Assembly (NCBI RefSeq): GCF_009866525.1
Contig: NZ_CM020866.1
Span: 1,760,914 to 1,824,913, forward strand
Length of the DNA stretch: 64,000 nt
Reading direction: 5' to 3'
From: Spiroplasma poulsonii
GTDB lineage: Bacteria > Bacillota_I > Bacilli_A > Mycoplasmatales > Mycoplasmataceae
In this document: in pieces, positions 8,895 through 20,325 of the stretch
Position numbering within the stretch: position 1 is the stretch's first letter
How the letters are laid out: each line of letters starts with the position of its first letter
Made by a program: the position numbers and the translations under genes
The notes under the pieces: model-generated
Database searches by the model: none
What the model saw: the letters and a program-made list of their open reading frames with translations, nothing else
Told to the model about the DNA's origin: nothing

Positions 8895-9370
8895 AGACTT
8901 CTTGCATTACTTGTTAAAAAATTGCAAATATTTGTAAAAAAGATACTAATAGAAAAATATAATTTTAATTAATTATGTTTTTTATTTAAAAATTTAATAT
9001 TTTTCCACAACGAAAAATTAATTTATTATTTAAATTATTTAATTTTAAATAAATATTTTATTTTAAATATAATAATTGTAAATTATAAATTGAGGCAATT
9101 AAATTAAATCTTAAACCAAATCTTTTTCTTCGATTACGATATTTTTCTGTAATAATTTTAAATTTTTTAAGAATAGCAAAAATATTTTCAATAATAATTC
9201 TCATTTTTGAAACTAGTCTATTATATTGCTTTTGTTCTTTGTTTAAAGGGTTTTTCTTTGTTTTCTTTGTAGGTATTAGAACATTATTGTGATTTTTTTG
9301 TATTCCTTGATAACCACTATCAACTATTAATTTGGTATTTTTTAAAATTGGGATTTTTGATTCTTTAAAT
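8895..9370 (-). mobile_element. IS copy C (IS5-like), right-end fragment
   Basis: About 476 bp from the right end inward. It breaks off where copy D (9371) starts; only a few more bases (TAAA at 10440-10443) may belong to it beyond D, so most of this IS was already lost before D inserted. Confidence 0.85.
9058..9370 (-). pseudogene. IS5-like transposase orfB fragment
   Basis: It holds the C-terminal half (VDSGYQG and IIENIFAILK remain) with the stop at 9058. The last Thr codon is changed to Lys (TTA AAA TAA). Confidence 0.7.
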
Positions 9371-10437
9371 AGACTTCTTGCGATACCCTTTTTTATTAAA
9401 ATATTATTATAAAATATAATTTATGAGGACATAAAAATATGAACAATAATAAATTTAATACTCTTAATGATAGAGAATGGTTAAGATTAACAGGAATAAA
9501 AAAATTCACTTTTAATAAAATGTTAGATATTTTAAAAGTTGCTGAAATAGAAAAATTTAAAAAAGGTGGTAAAACTAATAAATTATCATTAGAAAATAGA
9601 TTATTGATGACTTTATTATATTGACGAGAATATCAGACTTATTTTCATCTTGGTAAAAGTTTTGATATTAGTGAGGCTAATTGTTATCGTAATATTAAGT
9701 GAATTGAAGATATTTTAATTAAAAACTCTGATTTTCAACAACTTGCTGGTAAAAAAGCACTAATAAATGATTATTTTAATGATAAAACTATTATTATTGA
9801 TGCTACCGAAACTCCAATCCAACGCCCAAAAAAAGACAAAAACAATCTTATTCTGGTAAAAAGAAAAAACACACGATCAAAACACAAGTAATTATCGAAC
9901 AAGAAACCAAAAAAATTATTGCAACAAGTTTTTCGCTCGGAAAAAAACATGATTATGCTTTATTTAAAGAATCAAAAATCCCAATTTTAAAAAATACCAA
10001 ATTAATAGTTGATAGTGGTTATCAAGGAATACAAAAAAATCACAATAATGTTCTAATACCTACAAAGAAAACAAAGAAAAACCCTTTAAACAAAGAACAA
10101 AAGCAATATAATAGACTAGTTTCAAAAATGAGAATTATTATTGAAAATATTTTTGCTATTCTTAAAAAATTTAAAATTATTACAGAAAAATATCGTAATC
10201 GAAGAAAAAGATTTGGTTTAAGATTTAATTTAATTGCCTCAATTTATAATTTACAATTATTATATTTAACATAAAATATTTATTTAAAATTAAATAATTT
10301 AAATAATAAATTAATTTTTCGTTGTGGAAAAATATTAAATTTTTAAATAAAAAACATAATTAATTAAAATTATATTTTTCTATTAGTATCTTTTTTACAA
10401 ATATTTGCAATTTTTTAACAAGTAATGCAAGAAGTCT
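9371..10437 (+). mobile_element. IS copy D (IS5-like), full length, nested beside copy C
   Basis: 1067 bp with AAT on both sides (9368-9370, 10438-10440), fitting a true 3-bp target duplication inside the remnant of copy C. Confidence 0.9.
9439..10274 (+). CDS. IS5-like transposase (orfA/orfB by -1 frameshift)
   Basis: orfA starts at 9439; the orfB frame is open to 10274. One coding change, Ser to Phe (IKKFTFNK), in the N-terminal helix region; otherwise it looks functional. Confidence 0.75.
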
Positions 10438-10708
10438 AATAAATGACTTTTAATAATCAAAAAAATTAATAATGCAAAAATTAAATAACTACCCAAAGCA
10501 TAACGAAAAGCACTCCTTGTTGCTAACTTCGCATTAAACTTTGGTAATAAAAAACTAATAGTAATAAAACAACAACCATACTTAAACCAACACCAAATTC
10601 AATTTCAAAAGTAACAGGTCCATTCGGTTGTGCTCATTGACTACCTAAGGGGTCAAAAAAACCTCAAGGTCCGTTCCAACCACCAAAACTATAACTCATT
10701 AAACTCAT
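10438..10708 (-). pseudogene. Plectrovirus-like small membrane protein, frameshifted
   Basis: ATG at 10706-10708 (ribosome site GGAGG five bases away) gives MSLMSYSFGGWNGPWGFFDP-LGSQW, then a helix beginning EFGVGLSMVVV. The frame stops at 10523, but the -1 frame continues the helix as FITISFLLPKFNAKLATRSA-FRYALGSYLIFALLIFLII. Two membrane helices and the upstream 81-aa basic partner resemble the small membrane genes of spiroplasma plectroviruses; the assignment rests on context. The 3' end is cut by the C/D junction. Confidence 0.45.
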
Positions 10709-10723
10709 TGGCGCCTCCATTTG

Positions 10724-10969
10724 TTACTTTTGCTTTTTCTTTTTTGCCTTTTGCTTTACTGCTAGTTTTTCTGTTTTTTTCTTCTTATGGTTTTTACGAA
10801 TTTTCTGTCATAAACTTTCAATCTTGACTCTTTCACTATGATTTTCAATTTGATCTGTTTTTCGTTTAAAGAACAAAACAAGCCCAACAACAATTGCTAA
10901 AATTACAATGACGATTAATAATGCTGCTCATCACGGAAGAACATCAAACAATGATTTTACCATTAACAT
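10724..10969 (-). CDS. Plectrovirus-like small basic single-pass membrane protein (81 aa)
   Basis: ATG at 10967-10969 is preceded by AAGGAGG. Residues 12-35 are one membrane helix ([20 protein letters not shown]), followed by a strongly basic tail ([10 protein letters not shown], later [20 protein letters not shown]). The next gene starts 16 bases after its stop, so the two form one transcript. A short N-terminus, one helix and a basic DNA-facing tail are typical of filamentous-virus coat or assembly proteins; which one cannot be told from sequence alone. Confidence 0.5.
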
Positions 10970-11015
10970 CACTTAATTTTCCTCCTTTATAATATCTACC
11001 ATTATACACAAAAAT

Positions 11016-11050
11016 AAAAAATTAATAACATTCGTTATTAATTTTTTATT
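11016..11050. terminator. Strong hairpin with T tract
   Basis: AAAAATTAATAAC/GTTATTAATTTTT (arms 11016-11029 and 11034-11047) with a 4-base loop. It lies between IS copy E and the plectrovirus-like pair and could stop transcription in either direction. Confidence 0.7.
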
Positions 11051-11073
11051 TGCTTAACTTCGTTTTGATGATT

Positions 11074-12140
11074 AGACTTCTTGCGATACCCTTTTTTATT
11101 AAAATATTATTATAAAATATAATTTATGAGGACATAAAAATATGAACAATAATAAATTTAATACTCTTAATGATAGAGAATGGTTAAGATTAACAGGAAT
11201 AAAAAAATCCACTTTTAATAAAATGTTAGATATTTTAAAAGTTGCTGAAATAGAAAAATTTAAAAAAGGTGGTAAAACTAATAAATTATCATTAGAAAAT
11301 AGATTATTGATGACTTTATTATATTGACGAGAATATCAGACTTATTTTCATCTTGGTAAAAGTTTTGATATTAGTGAGGCTAATTGTTATCGTAATATTA
11401 AGTGAATTGAAGATATTTTAATTAAAAACTCTGATTTTCAACAACTTGCTGGTAAAAAAGCACTAATAAATGATTATTTTAATGATAAAACTATTATTAT
11501 TGATGCTACCGAAACTCCAATCCAACGCCCAAAAAAAGACAAAAACAATCTTATTCTGGTAAAAAGAAAAAACACACGATCAAAACACAAGTAATTATCG
11601 AACAAGAAACCAAAAAAATTATTGCAACAAGTTTTTCGCTCGGAAAAAAACATGATTATGCTTTATTTAAAGAATCAAAAATCCCAATTTTAAAAAATAC
11701 CAAATTAATAGTTGATAGTGGTTATCAAGGAATACAAAAAAATCACAATAATGTTCTAATACCTACAAAGAAAACAAAGAAAAACCCTTTAAACAAAGAA
11801 CAAAAGCAATATAATAGACTAGTTTCAAAAATGAGAATTATTATTGAAAATATTTTTGCTATTCTTAAAAAATTTAAAATTATTACAGAAAAATATCGTA
11901 ATCGAAGAAAAAGATTTGGTTTAAGATTTAATTTAATTGCCTCAATTTATAATTTACAATTATTATATTTAACATAAAATATTTATTTAAAATTAAATAA
12001 TTTAAATAATAAATTAATTTTTCGTTGTGGAAAAATATTAAATTTTTAAATAAAAAACATAATTAATTAAAATTATATTTTTCTATTAGTATCTTTTTTA
12101 CAAATATTTGCAATTTTTTAACAAGTAATGCAAGAAGTCT
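11074..12140 (+). mobile_element. IS copy E (IS5-like), reference copy
   Basis: 1067 bp, ATT on both sides. Ends AGACTTCTTGC/GCAAGAAGTCT. It forms the left border of the amplified PTS region and supplies the TAG stop codon of PTS copy 1 at the junction (12139-12141). Confidence 0.92.
11142..11977 (+). CDS. IS5-like transposase, orfA plus orfB joined by -1 frameshift
   Basis: orfA (11142-11594, 150 aa) starts MNNNKFNTLNDREWLRLTGI after GAGGACATAAAAAT and carries the first catalytic Asp in IIIDATETPIQRPKK. At A AAA AAA G near 11527 a -1 slip moves into orfB, giving RQKQSYSGKKKKHTIKTQVI, the second Asp in LIVDSGYQG and the Glu in RIIIENIFAILKKFK, ending LLYLT at 11977. The fused product of about 278 aa has the DDE order and YSGKKKKHT block of IS5-family transposases. 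Without the slip only a short orfA protein is made, which often inhibits transposition. TGA is Trp in LLYWREYQTYF. All other copies below are compared with this one. Confidence 0.85.
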
Positions 12141-14330
12141 ATTGTTTTTTAGCGATATTGTTTTTGTTCTCTTTTTTAGCTACTTTAATTTTTTTATCAG
12201 CAGCAACTTTATCAGAACGTGTTTTTAAAACAAATTGTTTCATTGAAATTGTTTCACCAGTACGTTTTTTATCAGCAATTTGTCAAAATCCATACATAAA
12301 GGCAGTAATTAACGCTCCAATCGCCATAAATAAGAATGCTAATAATGTTCATCCTCAAGCACCAGCTCAACCATAAACACCAGTGTCACCGTTTCCACGA
12401 CCTAAAGCGGATAAGAACCCAACAATTGGACCACTATGTCCAGCTAAATCAGCAATACCTACTGCTCCAGCTAATCCACCAGCAATCGCTGATCCAACAA
12501 TATTACTTGGAATAACACGTTTTGGATCATTTACCGCAAACGGAATAGCTCCTTCTGAGATTCCGATGCAACCCATAAAGAACGCTGTTGAACCCATTGT
12601 TCGTTGTTCTTCATTATAAAATGGTTTAAAGATTCATGTTGCAATTCCCATTCCCATTGGTGCAACTGGGATTGCAACTGCCATTGCTCCCATTGGAGTA
12701 TAAATTTTTGAACCAATTAAACCAGTACATGCTAAGAAAGCAACTTTATTAACTGGTCCTCCCATATCAAATCCAGCCATTGCCCCAATTAATAGACCAA
12801 AGGCTAATCCAATTGCAACATTAGCAGCATTTGAAGTATTTCCTCATGTTTTTGAAATTCATTCTTGGAATTTTCCCATTACTCATCCAACTGCTGAACC
12901 AATTACGAACATCATAATCATTCCATAAATAAATCCAACAACAATTGGAATAAAGAAGATTGGCATTACTGGTTTTAAACCTTTTGGCACGTTTCATGTA
13001 TTAATTCATTTAACGGTATAACCAACAGCTAATCCAGCCGCAATCGCTCCAATAAATCCAGTTGGCGTATTAACTGCTTCAATCCCTGGTAAAGGATAAA
13101 AGTTAGCAGCATTGTTACCAATAAATGAAACAACAATTGCTGGCGCAATTGCAGAACGACCAGCAATTGAGTTAGCAATAAATGCTCCTAAAACAGGAAT
13201 CATTAACGTAAATGCTGATCCCCCCAAAATATTTAAATAATAGAAAAAGTTCTTAGGATCAGTTAATGGGTCAGTATAGAATAACTCTCCTCAATGTGTT
13301 GTTCCTCCTGCTGGGTCAGGAATTCAACCCATCCCTTTTGAAGAACCGTGGAAGTTTTCATAATTAGGACCATAAATTGCTTTCGCCAATCCTAATGAGA
13401 TAGCAATAAAAATCCCCCCAAGATAACAATTGGCACCATATATGATACCCCTGCCATCAAGTGTTTCATAACTCCAACTTTCTGACCATTATTACCACCA
13501 CTTTTTGTTGCAAACTCTCCAACTGGTGTAGTTTTTCCCTCCTTTAAAGCAGCATTAATAACTCCTTCAGGGTCTTTAATTGCTTTAGCAACAGGGCAAA
13601 TATATACCTTTTTTCCACCAAATCTTGCCATATCAAGACCAATATCAGTTGCCGCAATAATTACTTCTGCTCGTTTAATTTCTGCTTCAGTAAAATCGTT
13701 ACGAATTCCTTCTGCCCCATGCGTTTCAACTTTAATATCATATCCTAATTTTGAACCAGTTTGATTTAATTTATCAGCAGCCAGGAAAGTATGCGCTACT
13801 CCTGTTGCACAAGCTGTCATTGCTAAAATCAACGGTTTTTCACCAGTTGGTTTAGTAGTTTCTTTCGTATCGTTTTGATCAGAACCAGCTAATAATGCTG
13901 CTTGAATTTTGTCCTTATTTGTTTCAACTTTCATTTCTTTTTTAAAGTTTTCATCCATTAATTTTCGAGTAACTTCACTTAATATTCCTAAATGAATATC
14001 ACCTGATTTACCCTCAGGAATAATTAAGGCAATTGCCACTTTTGTTGGTTTTCCATCCATTGCTTTTCAATCAATAGCATCTTTAAAACGAATAAACAAA
14101 ACTGCTTCTTTTTTAACTGCTTTAATCCGCGCATGCGGAATTGCAAAACCATCTTCAAAACCTGTTGAAGATTCTTTTTCACGAGCCTCAAAACCTTTAA
14201 CAAGTTCGTTCGGGTCAGAAACATACCCTAATGTTTCAGCCAACTTAGCAAGTTCTAAAAAAGCTTCTTCTTTAGTCTTTGCGGTTGAATCTAAAATGAT
14301 ATGCTTCTCATTAAAAATTTTATTATACAT
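12139..14330 (-). pseudogene. fruA: Fructose-type PTS EIIABC, tandem copy 1, frameshifted
   Basis: ATG at 14328-14330 follows AAGGAGGAAAAAACTAT. Domain order: EIIA (1-145, phospho-His in FAIPHARIKAV), EIIB (about 175-275, phospho-Cys in AMTACATGVAHT), EIIC membrane domain (from KHLMAGVSYMVPIVILGG to the end). It phosphorylates incoming fructose or a related hexose. At 13425 the run TTGGGGGGATT lacks one G relative to the frame, ending the protein at LLLSH; the EIIC frame resumes at once as IFIAISLGLAKAIYG and is open to the end (730 aa if joined). The slip site G GGG GGA could in principle be a -1 frameshift signal. The stop codon TAG is formed with the IS end. The native promoter is separated from the start by IS copy F, 36 bases upstream. 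Confidence 0.85.
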
Positions 14331-14366
14331 ATAGTTTTTTCCTCCTTTAAAATATACTCACTTATT

Positions 14367-15433
14367 AGACTTCTTGCGATACCATTTTTTATTAAAATAT
14401 TATTATAAAATATAATTTATGAGGACATAAAAATATGAACAATAATAAATTTAATACTCTTAATGATAGAGAATGGTTAAGATTAACAGGAATAAAAAAA
14501 TCCACTTTTAATAAAATGTTAGATATTTTAAAAGTTGCTGAAATAGAAAAATTTAAAAAAGGTGGTAAAACTAATAAATTATCATTAGAAAATAGATTAT
14601 TGATGACTTTATTATATTGACGAGAATATCAGACTTATTTTCATCTTGGTAAAAGTTTTGATATTAGTGAGGCTAATTGTTATCGTAATATTAAGTGAAT
14701 TGAAGATATTTTAATTAAAAACTCTGATTTTCAACAACTTGCTGGTAAAAAAGCACTAATAAATGATTATTTTAATGATAAAACTATTATTATTGATGCT
14801 ACCGAAACTCCAATCCAACGCCCAAAAAAAGACAAAAACAATCTTATTCTGGTAAAAAGAAAAAACACACGATCAAAACACAAGTAATTATCGAACAAGA
14901 AACCAAAAAAATTATTGCAACAAGTTTTTCGCTCGGAAAAAAACATGATTATGCTTTATTTAAAGAATCAAAAATCCCAATTTTAAAAAATACCAAATTA
15001 ATAGTTGATAGTGGTTATCAAGGAATACAAAAAAATCACAATAATGTTCTAATACCTACAAAGAAAACAAAGAAAAACCCTTTAAACAAAGAACAAAAGC
15101 AATATAATAGACTAGTTTCAAAAATGAGAATTATTATTGAAAATATTTTTGCTATTCTTAAAAAATTTAAAATTATTACAGAAAAATATCGTAATCGAAG
15201 AAAAAGATTTGGTTTAAAATTTAATTTAATTGCCTCAATTTATAATTTACAATTATTATATTTAACATAAAATATTTATTTAAAATTAAATAATTTAAAT
15301 AATAAATTAATTTTTCGTTGTGGAAAAATATTAAATTTTTAAATAAAAAACATAATTAATTAAAATTATATTTTTCTATTAGTATCTTTTTTACAAATAT
15401 TTGCAATTTTTTAACAAGTAATGCAAGAAGTCT
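14367..15433 (+). mobile_element. IS copy F (IS5-like), between the two PTS copies
   Basis: 1067 bp, ATT on both sides. It is the middle one of three direct repeats that define the 3293-bp amplification unit. It shares a one-base A for C change near its left end (GATACCATTTTT) with copy G only. Confidence 0.92.
14435..15270 (+). CDS. IS5-like transposase
   Basis: Both frames are open; one Arg to Lys change (FGLKFNL) near the C-terminus, shared with copy G, which supports a common origin of these two. Confidence 0.78.
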
Positions 15434-17623
15434 ATTGTTTTTTAGCGATATTGTTTTTGTTCTCTTTTTTAGCTACTTTAATTTTTTTATCAGCAGCAAC
15501 TTTATCAGAACGTGTTTTTAAAACAAATTGTTTCATTGAAATTGTTTCACCAGTACGTTTTTTATCAGCAATTTGTCAAAATCCATACATAAAGGCAGTA
15601 ATTAACGCTCCAATCGCCATAAATAAGAATGCTAATAATGTTCATCCTCAAGCACCAGCTCAACCATAAACACCAGTGTCACCGTTTCCACGACCTAAAG
15701 CGGATAAGAACCCAACAATTGGACCACCATGTCCAGCTAAATCAGCAATCCCTACTGCTCCAGCTAATCCACCAGCAATCGCTGATCCAACAATATTACT
15801 TGGAATAACACGTTTTGGATCATTTACCGCAAACGGAATAGCTCCTTCTGAGATTCCGATGCAACCCATAAAGAACGCTGTTGAACCCATTGTTCGTTGT
15901 TCTTCATTATAAAATGGTTTAAAGATTCATGTTGCAATTCCCATTCCCATTGGTGCAACTGGGATTGCAACTGCCATTGCTCCCATTGGAGTATAAATTT
16001 TTGAACCAATTAAACCAGTACATGCTAAGAAAGCAACTTTATTAACTGGTCCTCCCATATCAAATCCAGCCATTGCCCCAATTAATAGACCAAAGGCTAA
16101 TCCAATTGCAACATTAGCAGCATTTGAAGTATTTCCTCATGTTTTTGAAATTCATTCTTGGAATTTTCCCATTACTCATCCAACTGCTGAACCAATTACG
16201 AACATCATAATCATTCCATAAATAAATCCAACAACAATTGGAATAAAGAAGATTGGCATTACTGGTTTTAAACCTTTTGGCACGTTTCATGTATTAATTC
16301 ATTTAACGGTATAACCAACAGCTAATCCAGCCGCAATCGCTCCAATAAATCCAGTTGGCGTATTAACTGCTTCAATCCCTGGTAAAGGATAAAAGTTAGC
16401 AGCATTGTTACCAATAAATGAAACAACAATTGCTGGCGCAATTGCAGAACGACCAGCAATTGAGTTAGCAATAAATGCTCCTAAAACAGGAATCATTAAC
16501 GTAAATGCTGATCCCCCCAAAATATTTAAATAATAGAAAAAGTTCTTAGGATCAGTTAATGGGTCAGTATAGAATAACTCTCCTCAATGTGTTGTTCCTC
16601 CTGCTGGGTCAGGAATTCAACCCATCCCTTTTGAAGAACCGTGGAAGTTTTCATAATTAGGACCATAAATTGCTTTCGCCAATCCTAATGAGATAGCAAT
16701 AAAAATCCCCCCAAGATAACAATTGGCACCATATATGATACCCCTGCCATCAAGTGTTTCATAACTCCAACTTTCTGACCATTATTACCACCACTTTTTG
16801 TTGCAAACTCTCCAACTGGTGTAGTTTTTCCCTCCTTTAAAGCAGCATTAATAACTCCTTCAGGGTCTTTAATTGCTTTAGCAACAGGGCAAATATATAC
16901 CTTTTTTCCACCAAATCTTGCCATATCAAGACCAATATCAGTTGCCGCAATAATTACTTCTGCTCGTTTAATTTCTGCTTCAGTAAAATCGTTACGAATT
17001 CCTTCTGCCCCATGCGTTTCAACTTTAATATCATATCCTAATTTTGAACCAGTTTGATTTAATTTATCAGCAGCCAGGAAAGTATGCGCTACTCCTGTTG
17101 CACAAGCTGTCATTGCTAAAATCAACGGTTTTTCACCAGTTGGTTTAGTAGTTTCTTTCGTATCGTTTTGATCAGAACCAGCTAATAATGCTGCTTGAAT
17201 TTTGTCCTTATTTGTTTCAACTTTCATTTCTTTTTTAAAGTTTTCATCCATTAATTTTCGAGTAACTTCACTTAATATTCCTAAATGAATATCACCTGAT
17301 TTACCCTCAGGAATAATTAAGGCAATTGCCACTTTTGTTGGTTTTCCATCCATTGCTTTTCAATCAATAGCATCTTTAAAACGAATAAACAAAACTGCTT
17401 CTTTTTTAACTGCTTTAATCCGCGCATGCGGAATTGCAAAACCATCTTCAAAACCTGTTGAAGATTCTTTTTCACGAGCCTCAAAACCTTTAACAAGTTC
17501 GTTCGGGTCAGAAACATACCCTAATGTTTCAGCCAACTTAGCAAGTTCTAAAAAAGCTTCTTCTTTAGTCTTTGCGGTTGAATCTAAAATGATATGCTTC
17601 TCATTAAAAATTTTATTATACAT
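15432..17623 (-). pseudogene. fruA: Fructose-type PTS EIIABC, tandem copy 2, frameshifted
   Basis: It is almost identical to copy 1 over its whole length, including the same missing G (TTGGGGGGATT near 16718) and the same junction-made stop. I noticed only two differences: AGHGGP here against AGHSGP in copy 1 (near 15728), and one silent change near 15750. The shared frameshift means it preceded the duplication, is a repeated base-calling error, or is tolerated by ribosomal slippage. IS copy G lies 36 bases upstream of the start codon; beyond it is manA in the same direction, so the ancestral order was manA then this PTS gene. Confidence 0.85.
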
Positions 17624-17659
17624 ATAGTTTTTTCCTCCTTTAAAATATACTCACTTATT

Positions 17660-18725
17660 AGACTTCTTGCGATACCATTTTTTATTAAAATATTATTATA
17701 AAATATAATTTATGAGGACATAAAAATATGAACAATAATAAATTTAATACTCTTAATGATAGAGAATGGTTAAGATTAACAGGAATAAAAAAATCCACTT
17801 TTAATAAAATGTTAGATATTTTAAAAGTTGCTGAAATAGAAAAATTTAAAAAAGGTGGTAAAACTAATAAATTATCATTAGAAAATAGATTATTGATGAC
17901 TTTATTATATTGACGAGAATATCAGACTTATTTTCATCTTGGTAAAAGTTTTGATATTAGTGAGGCTAATTGTTATCGTAATATTAAGTGAATTGAAGAT
18001 ATTTTAATTAAAAACTCTGATTTTCAACAACTTGCTGGTAAAAAAGCACTAATAAATGATTATTTTAATGATAAAACTATTATTATTGATGCTACCGAAA
18101 CTCCAATCCAACGCCCAAAAAAAGACAAAAACAATCTTATTCTGGTAAAAAGAAAAAACACACGATCAAAACACAAGTAATTATCGAACAAGAAACCAAA
18201 AAAATTATTGCAACAAGTTTTTCGCTCGGAAAAAAACATGATTATGCTTTATTTAAAGAATCAAAAATCCCAATTTTAAAAAATACCAAATTAATAGTTG
18301 ATAGTGGTTATCAAGGAATACAAAAAAATCACAATAATGTTCTAATACCTACAAAGAAAACAAAAAAAACCCTTTAAACAAAGAACAAAAGCAATATAAT
18401 AGACTAGTTTCAAAAATGAGAATTATTATTGAAAATATTTTTGCTATTCTTAAAAAATTTAAAATTATTACAGAAAAATATCGTAATCGAAGAAAAAGAT
18501 TTGGTTTAAAATTTAATTTAATTGCCTCAATTTATAATTTACAATTATTATATTTAACATAAAATATTTATTTAAAATTAAATAATTTAAATAATAAATT
18601 AATTTTTCGTTGTGGAAAAATATTAAATTTTTAAATAAAAAACATAATTAATTAAAATTATATTTTTCTATTAGTATCTTTTTTACAAATATTTGCAATT
18701 TTTTAACAAGTAATGCAAGAAGTCT
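17660..18725 (+). mobile_element. IS copy G (IS5-like), right border of the amplified region
   Basis: 1066 bp, ATT on both sides. It separates the PTS gene from manA. One base is lost in the A tract near 18364. Confidence 0.92.
17728..18562 (+). pseudogene. IS5-like transposase, orfB frameshifted
   Basis: orfA is intact; loss of one base in TTKKTKKNP (near 18364) puts the Glu-containing C-terminus out of frame, so a functional fusion is unlikely. Confidence 0.72.
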
Positions 18726-18782
18726 ATTATATCAAAAAAATACTTAAAAAAATCTATTTTTTTAAAAAAACTGGAATTTTTT

Positions 18783-18809
18783 TCTATAAAAAATGGTTTT
18801 GAATAAACC
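18783..18809 (-). terminator. manA terminator
   Basis: On the minus strand TGGTTT-attca-AAACCA is followed by TTTTTT, directly after the manA stop. It suggests that manA does not simply run into the PTS gene today. Confidence 0.65.
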
Positions 18810-18811
18810 AC

Positions 18812-19720
18812 TTATTTCTTATAACTTAGTAAGGCTTTCCCATTAACCTTAACCGTAATCTTTTGATTTAAATCAACAATAATTGCTGATTCACCAGCTT
18901 TAAGCGTTTCTGTTCCAATTGTAATTTCCCCTTCAACAACTGTTACTTTCCCTCATTGCACTAATGATAAATCAAGGACCTGCGTTTTTGTTAATAAGTG
19001 TAAGGTAAAATATTGATTATCAACCAATATTCCTTCTATAATATGTTGGACTTGTTCATTTGAATCTGGAACTGTTGTTACATCAAAACACTCTTGCAAA
19101 TGTAAGGGACGCAAGTTCCCGTCTTTATCGGCTCGATTAAAATCATAAAAACGATATGTCACATCGGATGAACGCTGTAACTCAAAAACAGTCACTCTCG
19201 GTGTTATTGCATGAACTTTTCCCGGTGGGACATATAAAAAATCACCTTTCTTAACTTTTACTTTAGTAAATAATTGTTCTCATACTTTTTGTTCCACCAT
19301 TGTAATCAATTCCGTTTTGGTTTGTGCTTGATGACCATAAATCATTGTGGCATCAGATGGACAATCAAGAATATATCAACATTCTGGTTTTCCCAACATC
19401 TTATTGTGCTTTAAACTATATTCATCATCAGGATGCACTTGCACCGATAAATAATCATTTGCTGTAATAATTTTTGACAATAACGGAAACTCGCTTTCCG
19501 TAGTGCCAAAATATTCAGGATGGTTTTTATAAAATGATTTTAATGACGTTCCTTGCTCTGGGCCAGTTGCAATATAACTCATACCATTATCTAACGCACT
19601 AATAACTCATGCTTCGCCATATAAATCATTTGTTGGTAATTGAAACCCAAAATCCTTCAACTTGTGGCCCCCTCATAATCGTTCAGAAAAAAACGGGGTT
19701 ACTTTAATTACTTTATACAT
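18812..19720 (-). CDS. manA: Mannose-6-phosphate isomerase, class I
   Basis: ATG at 19718-19720 follows AAGGAGGACATTT; 302 aa, one uninterrupted frame with four TGA Trp codons. The zinc-site motifs of type I isomerases are present: YLSVQVHPDDEYSLKH (His and Glu) and GDFLYVPPGKVHAITP (His). It interconverts mannose-6-phosphate and fructose-6-phosphate in the cytoplasm, linking mannose uptake to glycolysis. Its position upstream of the fructose/mannose-type PTS gene, before IS copy G separated them, suggests joint sugar use. The length of about 300 aa matches the short Gram-positive form. Confidence 0.92.
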
Positions 19721-19830
19721 AAATGTCCTCCTTAGGTTTTCATTTATATTTAACCATAAAAACCGAAAAAATAATATTATCTTATCAATTTATAGTAAGA
19801 TATAAATAACTAGCAGAAAAGGAGTTCAAA

Positions 19831-20325
19831 ATGGAAATTATTAATATTCGTAGCTATCTTAAAAAAATAAAGTGGCATTTGTTATGGCTTCTTGCCGCTT
19901 TAGGGTTGGTTACAATTATCTTTTTAATTATCTTTTTATTACAGAAAAAAATGTCAGCCCAAGATAAATTAATGTACTGTTCAATTTTTATTGTCATTAA
20001 TTTGTTGCTATTATTTATTAACTATTTAATTATCAAAAACCCCTTTGTTTTTTCAAAAATTTATTGTTATAATAGTGAAAAAAATAGATTAAGTCTAAGT
20101 TTTTACTTTTATATTTTTGTTTTTATTATTACCCTTGTTTTTTTCTTTTTAACAATTGTTTCAATCCAACTAATTTTAAAAACAACTTTTAACAATGCAA
20201 TTAAACAATTATGATATGCTGGTTTTGGTTATGCCTTATGAAGTTGTTCTATTATTGGTGATTTTAATACAGTAAATTTAATTATCTTAAACCGACCAAT
20301 TCCCCCATCAAAACCTAATTCTTAA
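19831..20325 (+). CDS. Small membrane protein, unknown (164 aa)
   Basis: The ATG at 19831 follows AAAAGGAGTTCAAA. Three hydrophobic helices are visible: WLLAALGLVTIIFLIIFLL (about 20-38), IFIVINLLLLFINYLII (50-66) and FYFYIFVFIITLVFFFLTIV (90-110). The C-terminus reads two TGA as Trp (IKQLWYAGFGYALWSC). It is transcribed toward, and overlaps by 11 bases, the convergent DUF3137-type gene. It diverges from manA with 110 bases between. No known family is recognised; location in the membrane is the only safe statement. Confidence 0.7.

Noticed and set aside
12128-12376. Plus-strand frames opposite the PTS genes (also 12383-12619, 15421-15669, 15676-15912)
   Set aside because: They are antisense shadows of the EIIC coding sequence with hydrophobic, low-complexity products and no ribosome sites.
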